Source: Dokdonella sp. (GTDB taxonomy: Bacteria; Pseudomonadota; Gammaproteobacteria; Xanthomonadales; Rhodanobacteraceae). From it: DNA of 64,000 nucleotides. Below are positions 31,401-39,060 of this stretch, piece by piece (the first letter of the stretch is position 1; each line of letters starts with the position of its first letter). The translations under genes were made by a program, and so were the position numbers. Below the pieces are notes generated by a model that was not told the origin of the DNA, made no database searches, and saw only the letters and a list, made by a program, of their open reading frames with translations. The stretch lies in NCBI RefSeq assembly GCF_017744955.1, contig NZ_JAGIAG010000001.1:1054001-1118000 (forward strand), written 5' to 3'.

Positions 31401-33024
31401 GGAACAGCCGCACGCTGCGCGAGACCGGATCGATCAGCGCGAGGCCGGCGGTGGTGCCGGCCCAGATGCGGCCGTCGGCGTTCTCGTGCAGCGACGTGAC
31501 CAGATCGCTGCCCAGTCCGCCGATCGCCGGCGCGGAAGCGCTCTGCCGGTAGAGCTGCCAGCGGTCCTGCGCCGGATCGTGCTCGAGCAGGCCGGCGTCG
31601 GTGCCGATCCAGAGCGAGCCGCGGCGCGTGCGCAGCAGGCTGCGCACCGACGCCTTCGGCACGCCGGCGACGTCGGTGGGCAGGAACGACAGCGTGCGTT
31701 GCGCCGGATCGAACAACGCGACGCCGACGTTGCTGCCGACCCAGAAGCGCCCGCCGCCGGCATCGGTGAACGCGCGAACGATCGGCTGGCGCACGCCGTT
31801 CGCCGCGGCGCGAGCCGCGAACAGCTCGCCGTAGTACTCGAAGCGGTTCTCGGCGAGGTCGTAGCGCTTGAGGCCGTCGCCGTCGGTGCCGAGCCACAGC
31901 CCGCCGCGGTTGTCCTCGAAGATCGCGCGCACGAAGTTCGACGCGGTCTGCTTGCGCCCGGGCGTGCGGTCGAGGATGTGCTGGAACGGCGCGCCGGTCG
32001 GATCGACGCGGACGAGGCCGCGTTCGACCGTGCCGATCCAGATCAGGCCGGACCGATCGACGGTCAGGTCGGTGATGGCGGCGTCGGGCAGGCTGCCGGA
32101 AAGGTCGTCGCTCGATTGCAGCCATTGCGTGTGGTGCGCCTGCGGATCGAAGACGGCGACTCCTTCGTGCGCCACCGCCAGCCACAGGCGGCCGCGCGCG
32201 TCCTCGGCGAGGGAGGTGACCGCGCGCTCGCCCTGTTCGGGCCAGATGCGTTCGGCCGTGCCGGCATCGCCGGCGACGCGATAGACGCCGCGCGGTGTCG
32301 CCGCGAGCAGGTTGCGGGCGCGGTCGATCAGCAGGTCGCCGGCGGCGTCGATCGGTGGAGCGACCACTTCCGGCACCAGGTCCTGCGGCGCCAGACGCAG
32401 CAGGCCGGCCGAGCTGGCGATCCACAGCGTGCCGTCGTCGCCGCGGCGCAGCTTGCGCGGCGTCGCCGGCTTGCCGTCCCCTCCGCGCAGCGGCAGCGCG
32501 CGCAGCAGCCGCGCGCTGTCCGGTTCGATCAGCAGCAGCGAGGCGTCGCCGGCGACCCACAGTCCGCGCGCGTCGGCCAGCAGCGCGCGCACGTTCGACC
32601 AGCCGGGCGGCGGCGGGGCGTCGGCGGCGCTGAGCGCCATGCGGCGGAAGCGGCCGCTCTGCGCCGTGCGGCGGATCAGTTCGCCGTGCGTGCCGACCCA
32701 CAGGTTGCCGCCGGCATCCTCGGCCAGCGCGGTGATGGTGTCCTCGGGCGGGCTGTCGGGGTCGTCGCCGGAATGCTCGAAGGTTTCCAGGTCGTAGCCG
32801 TCGTAGCGCTGCAGGCCGCCCATCGTGCCGATCCAGAGGAAGCCGGCGCGGTCCTGCAGCACGGCGGTGACCGTGTTCTGGATCAGGCCGTCGCCGGTGG
32901 CGACGGTCTGGAAATAGAAATCACGCCGCAAGGCCTCGCCGGCGGCCAGCGCAGGCAGGGCGGACAAGGCGAATACCAGCCAGCCCCGAAGCAGACGACC
33001 GGGTGGTGACGACGGGCCCCTCAT
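28462..33024 (-). CDS. Very large propeller - Y_Y_Y - PAS - GGDEF - EAL signalling protein
   Basis: 1520 residues from the ATG at 33024; a second ATG at 33087 would add a cysteine-rich leader and is less likely. Order: signal peptide (LLRGWLVFALSALPALAAG); about a dozen two-component-type propeller repeats (for example D-R-A-G-F-L-W-I-G-T-M-G-G-L-Q-R-Y) to ~730; a Y_Y_Y domain (NYRFKVRASNHDGYWN) ~750-815; one transmembrane helix; two PAS/PAC domains; GGDEF with an intact R-L-G-G-D-E-F; EAL with V-E-A-L-L-R-W, E-L-T-E-S and D-D-F-G-T-G-Y-S-S. The periplasmic sensor should control cyclic di-GMP; both catalytic motifs look intact, so it may be bifunctional. Divergent from ygfB, 81 bp apart. Confidence 0.95.
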   Translation of the reverse strand: MRGPSSPPGRLLRGWLVFALSALPALAAGEALRRDFYFQTVATGDGLIQNTVTAVLQDRAGFLWIGTMGGLQRYDGYDLETFEHSGDDPDSPPEDTITALAEDAGGNLWVGTHGELIRRTAQSGRFRRMALSAADAPPPPGWSNVRALLADARGLWVAGDASLLLIEPDSARLLRALPLRGGDGKPATPRKLRRGDDGTLWIASSAGLLRLAPQDLVPEVVAPPIDAAGDLLIDRARNLLAATPRGVYRVAGDAGTAERIWPEQGERAVTSLAEDARGRLWLAVAHEGVAVFDPQAHHTQWLQSSDDLSGSLPDAAITDLTVDRSGLIWIGTVERGLVRVDPTGAPFQHILDRTPGRKQTASNFVRAIFEDNRGGLWLGTDGDGLKRYDLAENRFEYYGELFAARAAANGVRQPIVRAFTDAGGGRFWVGSNVGVALFDPAQRTLSFLPTDVAGVPKASVRSLLRTRRGSLWIGTDAGLLEHDPAQDRWQLYRQSASAPAIGGLGSDLVTSLHENADGRIWAGTTAGLALIDPVSRSVRLFRNDPHDAHSLAGNLVRSIHESDDGVLWVGTQAGLNRLDRLDADGARFTRWLTRDGLPNRSVYAIGSDAMGRLWLSTNRGIASFDRTSATFRSFTLADGQQDMEFNGGAFAALHDGRLAFGGVNGFNLFPPQTIAGSRYAAPVVFTRVRIGSGTALPPPENTPVRMAVADRIVRFEFAALDFTAPERNRFAYQLEGFDERWIDAGTRHEATYTNLGPGNYRFKVRASNHDGYWNDQPAALDLRVTPPWWQSRPAQAGYLAAGLLLAAYAWSTHRRRRLQMERYHQGLREREDRLRLALWGSGDAFWDWDVPRGLFTVTGAANPLERGPKDSRVYAYDWFRANIHPDDLPAVELRLEDHINRKTETLVSEHRQRNHRGDWVWVIVRGKIVERDEDGQPLRMSGTARDVSATRAAERERRIADEVIRSMGEAVAVTDPQFRFVSVNPAFTRMAGWREDEVVGQSSTLLNCSQHAAEYYAAMRDNLVRNGHWRGELWQRRKDGDEFLSWIEIAEVRDAEGRRTHFVSVISDITDRKRAEQELRYLANYDTLTGLPNRTLLSERIGHAIVRARRAGRKVGVLFLDLDRFKHVNDSMGHAAGDRMLKAAGSRLRQVVREGDSVARLGGDEFTVVIEDIADGSEAERVAEKIIAAFEQPLELDSGQEVVISPSIGVSLYPDHGQIPSDLLKFADTAMYQAKERGRKTFMVYTEAMDAAAKLRATMVAALGKALERNELSLVYQPKLSLLDERVTGVEALLRWRSAELGDISPGMFIPLAEETGLIIAIGDWVVAQACAQLSRWRDTGIGDITMSVNVSVAQLMRGDLIQRLCDVLAEHDIAPNQLELELTESMVMANAEQSITTLRRLKTIGLTLAIDDFGTGYSSLSYLKRLPIDTLKIDKEFVGDITTDPDDEAITATVIAMAHSLGLNVVAEGVEIAEQVEYLREQDCDEVQGHWLAPPMPPQECLNFLLERARRRRIALGEA

Positions 33025-33105
33025 GGCGGATTTTTCAGGGTGCGAATCGCCGCAGTGTAGGCAAACCCCGGTCGTGACGCCACGCATGCGGTTACACTGA
33101 GGACG

Positions 33106-33672
33106 ATGACTTCGCTCGAATCCGTCGACCCGTCCGCCCTGACGCACGCCGAACTCGAACAGGCGCTGCGCGCGCTGCGCCTCGGCGTCAACGCCAGCGA
33201 TCTGCACGGCTCGCTCAGCGGCTATCTGTGCGCCGGCGGCGAAGCCGGTCCCGACGACTGGATGGACGCGCTGCAGCTCGGTTTCGACGAGCCGCAGCCG
33301 GTGCGCAACGCGGTGCTGGAGCGCCTGTATCGCGAATGCCGTGCGCAGTTCGCCGAAGCGCCGGCCAGCGTCGATCCGCTGCTGCCGGCGCCGTCGGCCG
33401 GACTGCGGCCGCGCGCCGACGCGCTGATCGAATGGTGCCGCGGCTTCCTCGGCGGGATCGGACTTTCCGCCGCCACGGTGGGTGCGGATCTGTCGGGCGA
33501 TGCGCGCGAGATCCTCGACGATCTCGGCATGATCGCGGCGTCGAATCTCGAATACGCCGACAGCCGCGACGACGAGCGCGCCCTGGACGAAGTGCTCGGC
33601 TTCGTGCGCGCCGGCGCGGCGATGCTGCATCGCGAGCTGACGCGACGCGCGCGCCCGCGCGCCCTGCACTGA
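33106..33672 (+). CDS. ygfB: UPF0149 family protein YgfB-like
   Basis: 188 residues; the start has GAGGA just upstream. The all-alpha UPF0149 pattern is seen: N-A-S-D-L-H-G-S-L-S-G-Y-L-C-A-G-G, a central E-W-C-R-G-F-L-G-G-I-G and D-D-E-R-A-L-D-E-V-L-G-F-V-R near the end. Its function is poorly defined; the pairing with pepP, 5 bp downstream, is the same as in E. coli. Cytoplasmic. Confidence 0.92.
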   Translation: MTSLESVDPSALTHAELEQALRALRLGVNASDLHGSLSGYLCAGGEAGPDDWMDALQLGFDEPQPVRNAVLERLYRECRAQFAEAPASVDPLLPAPSAGLRPRADALIEWCRGFLGGIGLSAATVGADLSGDAREILDDLGMIAASNLEYADSRDDERALDEVLGFVRAGAAMLHRELTRRARPRALH

Positions 33673-33677
33673 CCGAG

Positions 33678-34991
33678 ATGATCGAGCGCAAGGAATACGC
33701 CCGCCGCCGCCGCCAGCTGATGCGCATGGCCGGCGCGGACGCGATCGTCATCGTCGCCGCTGCGCCGGAGCGCGTGCGCAACAACGACGCGCACTACCCG
33801 TACCGGCAGGACAGCGACTTCCATTACCTCAGCGGTTTCGGCGAGCCGGATGCCGTGCTCGCCCTGGTGCCCGGACGGGAGCATGGCGAGGCGATCCTGT
33901 TCTGCCGCGAACGCGACCCCGAGCGCGAGCGCTGGGACGGTCCGCGCGTCGGCACCGAGGGCGCCGTGTCGCAATGCGGTTTCGACGACGCGTTCCCGAT
34001 CGACGACATCGACGACATCCTGCCCGGCCTGATCGAAGGCCGCCGCCGCGTCTACTACCACTTCGGCCGCGACACCGAGTTCGACCTCAAGCTGATCGGC
34101 TGGGTCAACCGCGTGCGCGCGCTGGTGCGCCAGGGCGCCAAGCCGCCGCACGAATTCGTCGCGCTGTCGCATCTGCTGCACGACCTGCGCCTGTACAAGT
34201 CGCGCGGCGAACTGCGCCTGATGAAGAAATCCGCGCGCATCGCTGCGGCCGCGCACGTGCGCGCGATGCAGGCGACGCGGCCGGGCCTTTCCGAACACGA
34301 GGTCGAAGCCGAACTCCTGCACGAGTTCCGCAAGCACGGCGCGGTGCCGAGCTACGAGCCGATCGTCGGCGGCGGCGCCAACGCCTGCGTGTTGCACTAC
34401 CGCGCCAACAACGCGCCGCTGCAGGATGGCGACCTGCTGCTGATAGATGCCGGCGCCGAAGTGGAGTGCTACGCCTCCGACATCACGCGCACGTTCCCGG
34501 TCAACGGCCGCTTCACGGCGGAGCAGCGCGCGCTGTACGAGATCGTGCTCGCCGCCCAGCTCGCCGCGATCGACGAAGTCCGCGCCGGTCGCTCGTTCGA
34601 CGCCTATCACCAAGCGGCCGTGCGCACGATCACCAAGGGCCTGCTCAAGCTCGGCCTGCTCGGCGGCACGCTGGAGAAGAACCTGCGCGAGCACGCCTAC
34701 CGCAAGTTCTACATGCACAAGACCGGGCACTGGCTCGGCCTCGACGTGCACGACGTCGGCGACTACCGCATCGACGGCGAATTCCGCGTGCTCGAACCGG
34801 GCATGGTGGTCACCGTCGAACCGGGGCTCTACGTCGCGCCGGACGCGAAGGGCGTGCCGGCGAAGTTCCGCGGCATCGGCATCCGCATCGAGGACGACGT
34901 GGTCGTCACCGGCGGCGCGCCGGAAGTGCTCTCGGCCGACGTGCCGAAGGACGTCGAGGCGATCGAAGCGCTGATGGCGGAGAGGCGATGA
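33678..34991 (+). CDS. pepP: Xaa-Pro aminopeptidase (aminopeptidase P)
   Basis: 437 residues, close to the E. coli 441. The N-terminal domain has Y-P-Y-R-Q-D-S-D-F-H-Y-L-S-G-F-G-E-P-D. The C-terminal pita-bread domain has all metal ligands: D-A-G-A-E, Y-A-S-D-I-T-R-T-F, K-T-G-H-W-L-G-L-D-V-H-D, V-T-V-E-P-G-L-Y and R-I-E-D-D-V. It removes N-terminal residues before proline using two Mn ions. In E. coli ubiH and ubiI follow pepP; here the stop overlaps the start of an AcvB-type hydrolase (ATGA). Confidence 0.96.
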   Translation: MIERKEYARRRRQLMRMAGADAIVIVAAAPERVRNNDAHYPYRQDSDFHYLSGFGEPDAVLALVPGREHGEAILFCRERDPERERWDGPRVGTEGAVSQCGFDDAFPIDDIDDILPGLIEGRRRVYYHFGRDTEFDLKLIGWVNRVRALVRQGAKPPHEFVALSHLLHDLRLYKSRGELRLMKKSARIAAAAHVRAMQATRPGLSEHEVEAELLHEFRKHGAVPSYEPIVGGGANACVLHYRANNAPLQDGDLLLIDAGAEVECYASDITRTFPVNGRFTAEQRALYEIVLAAQLAAIDEVRAGRSFDAYHQAAVRTITKGLLKLGLLGGTLEKNLREHAYRKFYMHKTGHWLGLDVHDVGDYRIDGEFRVLEPGMVVTVEPGLYVAPDAKGVPAKFRGIGIRIEDDVVVTGGAPEVLSADVPKDVEAIEALMAERR

Positions 34992-36421
34992 ACTGGCGCG
35001 TCGGCGTCGCGCGGCTGGCCCTGGCTCTCGCGCCGATGGCGGCGCTCGCCGCGGACGTGCCCGGCGCGGACGTGCCCGCCGCTTCGGCGCCCGCCGACGC
35101 GGCGCCGATCGTCGACTACGGCCTGTTCGGCCATCTGCACCTCAGCCGCCCGGGCGGCGCGATCGCGCACACGGTGCTGCTGGTGTCCGACCGCGACGGC
35201 TGGAGCGCACGGCAGGACGCGCTCGCCGCCGCGCTCGCGCAGCGCGGCGCGTTCGTCGTCGGCATCGATCTGCCGGCGTATCTGAAGCGCATGCAGGCGA
35301 TCGCCTCGGACAAGTGCTCCTATCCGGCCGCGCACTTCGAGGAAGTCGCGCACTGGATCGAGCGCCACGAGGGACTGGCGGACTACAGCGTGCCGCTGGT
35401 CGTCGGCGACGGCGCCGGCGCGACGTTCGCCTACGCGATGACGGCGCAGGCGCCGGCCGGCACCTTCGAAGGGCTGATCACGCTCGGCTGGGACGACTCG
35501 CTGCGGTTCGCCAAGACGTTCTGTCCCGGTGACGCCGGTGCGATGACGGTCGCCGACAGGAACGTCTTCCGCGTCGCGCCGCTGGCCAGGTTTCCGTTGC
35601 CGTGGCGGCCGCAACCGTTCGCACGCGACGCGCGCCTGGTCGGTCTCGGCGCGGTGCTCGCGCCGGCGTGGCGTTTCGTCGGTACGCTCTGGCCGCCGCT
35701 GGCCGAACCGGACGCGGCCGCCGGGCTCGCGCGCACCTATGCGCGCTGGCGCGCACGCACGGACGCGGCGGCGAGCGCGCTACCGGACGACGTCGCCGAT
35801 CTGCCGCTGATCGAGGTCGAGCCGACCGCCGCCGCGACGACCCCGCCGCGCATCGCGATCGTCCTCACCGGCGACGGCGGCTGGGCCGGGCTCGATCGCG
35901 GCGTCGCCGACGCGCTGGCGGGGCAGGGCGTGCGCGTGATCGGTTTCTCGACGCTGAAGTTCTTCTGGCAGAAGCAGACGCCGGAGGCGACCGCGCAGGC
36001 GATCGCGCGCGTGGTCGCGCACTACGCCAAGGGCGACGCGAACGCGCGCTTCGTGGTGATCGGCTATTCCTTCGGCGCCAGCCTGGTGCCGGTCGTCGTC
36101 AACCGCCTGCCGGAGGAATTGCGCCGGCACGTGCAGGAAGGCGTGATGATCTCGCCCGACGACGAAGCGGTGTTCGAGATCCACGTCGGCGACTGGTTCG
36201 GCTCGACCCATCACGACGAGGCGGTGCCGATCGCGCCGGAGATCGCGGCGTCGAAAGTGCCGCTGCTGTGCGTGCACGGCGTCGACGAGGACGACAGTCC
36301 CTGCCGCAAGGCGCAGCCGCCGATGCGCGCGGCCAGTCTGCCGGGCGGGCACCACTACGACGGCGACTACGCGGCGCTCGGCGCGCTGATCGTGCGCGAC
36401 CTGTCCGCACCGCAGCCGTAG
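34988..36421 (+). CDS. AcvB/VirJ-family two-domain hydrolase (likely lysyl-phosphatidylglycerol hydrolase)
   Basis: 477 residues with a signal peptide (VARLALALAPMAALA). Two alpha/beta-hydrolase-like halves: the N-terminal half (~45-280) has V-V-G-D-G-A-G-A-T in place of a Ser nucleophile elbow; the C-terminal half (~290-475) is the VirJ domain, with LTGDGGWAGLDRGVADAL, an intact nucleophile elbow VIGYSFGASLVPVV and a late G-G-H-H-Y-D-G-D. In Agrobacterium and Rhizobium, AcvB/AtvA-type proteins hydrolyse lysyl-phosphatidylglycerol and are linked to mprF/lpiA. Here mprF lies ~4 kb away on the opposite strand. Start coupled to pepP. Confidence 0.85.
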   Translation: MNWRVGVARLALALAPMAALAADVPGADVPAASAPADAAPIVDYGLFGHLHLSRPGGAIAHTVLLVSDRDGWSARQDALAAALAQRGAFVVGIDLPAYLKRMQAIASDKCSYPAAHFEEVAHWIERHEGLADYSVPLVVGDGAGATFAYAMTAQAPAGTFEGLITLGWDDSLRFAKTFCPGDAGAMTVADRNVFRVAPLARFPLPWRPQPFARDARLVGLGAVLAPAWRFVGTLWPPLAEPDAAAGLARTYARWRARTDAAASALPDDVADLPLIEVEPTAAATTPPRIAIVLTGDGGWAGLDRGVADALAGQGVRVIGFSTLKFFWQKQTPEATAQAIARVVAHYAKGDANARFVVIGYSFGASLVPVVVNRLPEELRRHVQEGVMISPDDEAVFEIHVGDWFGSTHHDEAVPIAPEIAASKVPLLCVHGVDEDDSPCRKAQPPMRAASLPGGHHYDGDYAALGALIVRDLSAPQP

Positions 36422-36430
36422 CGGAATCGA

Positions 36431-36474
36431 CGCGTGCGCACGCGCGAAGCGGTCCATTCGACACGTGCGCACGT
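36431..36474. promoter_or_regulatory. Pair of perfect palindromes, candidate operators
   Basis: CGCGTGCGCACGCG at 36431-36444 and ACGTGCGCACGT at 36463-36474 are each perfectly self-complementary and share the core CGTGCGCACG. Their centres are 31 bp apart, close to three helical turns. They lie directly after the AcvB-type gene in the 310 bp space before the Ig-like gene. That space (36422-36731) also has small hairpins at 36491-36504 and 36503-36524 and an 11-bp inverted repeat at 36635-36645/36709-36719, and no supported gene. Confidence 0.45.
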
Positions 36475-36731
36475 CTACACGAAGTGAAAATCTCCACGCG
36501 GAGACCTGTAAGAACATGCAGGTCATCGCGCCGTGGCCCGCCACCTAAGCTGATCGAATCGTCGGCGACGAAGGGGGCGTCCGTACGAGGCAAGACGCGA
36601 AGCGGCGCAGGCGGCGCCGCGCCCTTCGAGCCCTGTTGCGGATGCCGACCGAGCGCGCTCCGCGGCATTCCCTCGCGGCGTTTTCGGTTTTCTCTCCTCG
36701 CCGGCGTTGCATCCGCAACCAGAGGCGAGTC

Positions 36732-38450
36732 ATGAAAACCGATCTGTTCCCGTCGACCCTGCGACGCCCGCATCGGCGCCGCGTCCTTCCTTTCACCCTC
36801 GCCGCGCTCGCCGGCGCCTGCCTGTTCGCCGGCGCCGCGCAGGCGGCGAACGTGCCGATTCCGAACGGCGATTTCTCCTCGGCCACCAACGTCGGCACGA
36901 TCGGCGGCGGCCTGCTCGGCGCATCCGGCACCGACGTGGCGATCGGCAGCACGGGGCCTTGGACCGGCAGCTACTACGGCGTGCTCGGCCTGCTGGCGCC
37001 GCCGCAGCTGTCGATCGCGTCCGGCGGCGCGACGGTCGGCGGGCTGCTCGGCATCAACGTACTCGGCCTGGTCAACAACGGCGGCTACTTCAGCCAGTCG
37101 CTGCCGGTCGGCTACGAGGTCGGCAAGCGCTACACGATCACCGCGCGCATCAGCGCCGCCGGCGTGCTCGACCTCGGCGTGCTCGGCAGCGGCAACGTCG
37201 GCCTCGCGCTGCGTGCCGGCGGCGTGACCCTGGCCTCGACCGCCACCGCGCCGCCGCAGCTGATCTCGCTGAGCACCATCGGCACCAACGAATACCAGGT
37301 GCAGCTGCGCCACGACGTGACCGCGCCGATCGCCGGCAACGTCGACGTCCAGCTGCTCGGCACGCCGAGCGGCCTGCTCACCGCGAACCTGCTCGGCTCG
37401 ATCACCTACACCCAGGTCACGCTGGACGCGAGCGCCATCGACCCGGTCGCCGGTTCCGTGATCGCGGTCGACGGCACGACGCAGAGCGCGACGGTCGGCC
37501 AGCCGTTCCCACAGCCGTTGAAGGTGAAAGTCGCCGACGCCAACGGCGATCCGGTGCCCGGCGTCGCCGTGACGTTCGCCGCGCCCACCAGCGGCGCCGG
37601 CGCGATCCTGTCGGCGACCAGCGTCAACACCGGAGCGGACGGCGTCGCCTCCGCCACGGCCACGGCGAACACCGTCGCCGGCAGCTACACGGTCAGCGTC
37701 AGCGTGATCGGCGTCGACACGCCGGCCACCTTCTCGCTGGTCAACACCGCCGGCGCGCCGGCCGCGATCGACGCGCTCGGCGCCGGCGCGGAACAGAGCA
37801 CCGACGTCGCGACGGCTTTCCCCGATCCGCTGGTCGCCAAGGTCGCCGACGCGTTCGGCAATCCGGTACCCGGCGTCGCGGTGACGTTCGCCGTACCGAC
37901 CTCGGGCGCTTCGGCGATGTTGTCGGCGGACAGCGCGACGACCGACGACAATGGCCTCGCCTCGGTCGACGCGACGGCGAACGCGCTGCCGGGTTCGTAC
38001 GCGGCCACGGCCGGCGTCGCCGGCGTCGAGACGCCGACGACCTTCGATCTCAGCAACACCTTGCCGGACGGCACCACCGTCGACCAGGGCGGCGGCGGCA
38101 CGCAGTCGGGCGAGATCAACACCGCGTTCCGCTGCGCGCTGGAAGTCGCTGTCGCGAAGCCGGACGGTTCGCCCTACGCGGGCCTGCAGGTGCGCTTCGA
38201 CGCGCCGGCGAGCGGTGCGTCGGCGACGCTGTCGGACGGCGTCGCCAGCGGCGCCTCGCTGACCGTCGCCACCGGCGCGAACGGCAAGGCGCGCGTGCAG
38301 GCGATCGCCAACGACATCGAGGGCGAGTACGAGATCGGCGCGGTGCTGGTCGGCGCGGACGGCTATCCGCCGGTCACCTTCGTGCTGCGCAACATCGGTT
38401 CGCTGATCTACGCCGACGGGTTCGACACGCCGTGCAGCCCGTTCCCGTGA
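36732..38450 (+). CDS. Exported Ig-like (Big_1/invasin type) domain protein with IYADGFD tail
   Basis: 572 residues from the ATG at 36732, with AGAGGCGAG upstream. The signal peptide is FTLAALAGACLFAGAAQA. Residues ~40-235 are a Gly/Leu/Ala-rich beta domain of unknown type (IPNGDFSSAT... then GSYYGVLG). Three Ig-like Big_1 repeats follow, each with G-x-P-V-P-G-V-A-V-T-F-x-x-P-T-S-G-A and D-G-(V/L)-A-S-(A/V)-x-A-T-A-N. A fourth, more diverged repeat closes the protein, then S-L-I-Y-A-D-G-F-D-T-P-C-S-P-F-P. Likely cell-surface or secreted adhesin. The tail carries the shared motif, with seven more residues including a Cys. Confidence 0.88.
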   Translation: MKTDLFPSTLRRPHRRRVLPFTLAALAGACLFAGAAQAANVPIPNGDFSSATNVGTIGGGLLGASGTDVAIGSTGPWTGSYYGVLGLLAPPQLSIASGGATVGGLLGINVLGLVNNGGYFSQSLPVGYEVGKRYTITARISAAGVLDLGVLGSGNVGLALRAGGVTLASTATAPPQLISLSTIGTNEYQVQLRHDVTAPIAGNVDVQLLGTPSGLLTANLLGSITYTQVTLDASAIDPVAGSVIAVDGTTQSATVGQPFPQPLKVKVADANGDPVPGVAVTFAAPTSGAGAILSATSVNTGADGVASATATANTVAGSYTVSVSVIGVDTPATFSLVNTAGAPAAIDALGAGAEQSTDVATAFPDPLVAKVADAFGNPVPGVAVTFAVPTSGASAMLSADSATTDDNGLASVDATANALPGSYAATAGVAGVETPTTFDLSNTLPDGTTVDQGGGGTQSGEINTAFRCALEVAVAKPDGSPYAGLQVRFDAPASGASATLSDGVASGASLTVATGANGKARVQAIANDIEGEYEIGAVLVGADGYPPVTFVLRNIGSLIYADGFDTPCSPFP

Positions 38451-38532
38451 GGTACTGAGGTCGCCGCGCGGCAGCCGGCCGCGCAGTGACCGCGATATCG
38501 GAATGCCCCGGCGGTTTGTGCTGTGATGCGCG

Positions 38533-38559
38533 GGCCCTGCACCGATCCGGTGCAGGGCC
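38533..38559. terminator. Perfect hairpin after the Ig-like gene
   Basis: GGCCCTGCACC pairs with GGTGCAGGGCC over 11 bp around GATCC. It lies 83 bp after the Ig-like stop and only 21 bp before the next start, so it could either end the upstream transcript or sit in the leader of the following gene. Confidence 0.55.
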
Positions 38560-38579
38560 TGTGCGTTTCAGGGGGAACG

Positions 38580-39050
38580 ATGAGCACACGAATCGCGGCG
38601 AGCCTGGCGCTCGCGGGTTTGGCTTGGGTGGCCACGTGGGCGGGCGCGACCACGCTGGAGGAGGACGAGGCGCGCATCGAGGCGCTGATCCGGGCCGAGC
38701 GTGCCGGAAAGACCGTCGATCCCGCGCCGCCGCCCCCGGTGGCGGCGGCAACGCTGATCGTCGCCACCGCAGTGCCGGTGCCGGCGCCGGTGGTCGCCTC
38801 GGTGGTCGCGCCGCCGGCATCGAGCGAGGAATGGCTGGCCGCGCCCGCGCGCGACGCGGGTCTGCCGTTCTCCGAGCTGGCGCAGCGGATCGGCCAGCGC
38901 GTCACGATCATCACCGCGAACGAACGCGTGCACCGTGGCGTCGTCGGCTCGGCCGACGCGCGCCAGGTGACGCTGCGCGTGAAACGCGTGGGCGGCAACG
39001 CGACCTACACGCTCAGCCGCAGCCAGATCGCGCGCATCGAACCGCGCTAG
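38580..39050 (+). CDS. Small exported protein of unknown function with SH3/LSm-like C-terminus
   Basis: 156 residues from the ATG at 38580, with GGGGGAAC upstream. A signal peptide (ASLALAGLAWVATWAGA) is followed by an acidic helix (L-E-E-D-E-A-R-I-E-A-L-I-R-A-E-R), an Ala/Pro/Val linker and a small beta domain: Q-R-V-T-I-I-T-A-N-E-R-V-H-R-G-V-V-G-S-A-D-A-R-Q-V-T-L-R-V. That last pattern is like SH3- or LSm-like barrels that bind ligands or peptidoglycan. No family name is assigned. It is 10 bp upstream of the DUF2167-like gene, so the two form an operon. Confidence 0.65.
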   Translation: MSTRIAASLALAGLAWVATWAGATTLEEDEARIEALIRAERAGKTVDPAPPPPVAAATLIVATAVPVPAPVVASVVAPPASSEEWLAAPARDAGLPFSELAQRIGQRVTIITANERVHRGVVGSADARQVTLRVKRVGGNATYTLSRSQIARIEPR

Positions 39051-39060
39051 GAGTCCTTCG

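Noticed and set aside
28552..33009. A 1485-residue plus-strand frame opposite the propeller-GGDEF-EAL gene
   Set aside because: Antisense shadow of a real gene with typical Arg/Val/Asp bias and no domain.
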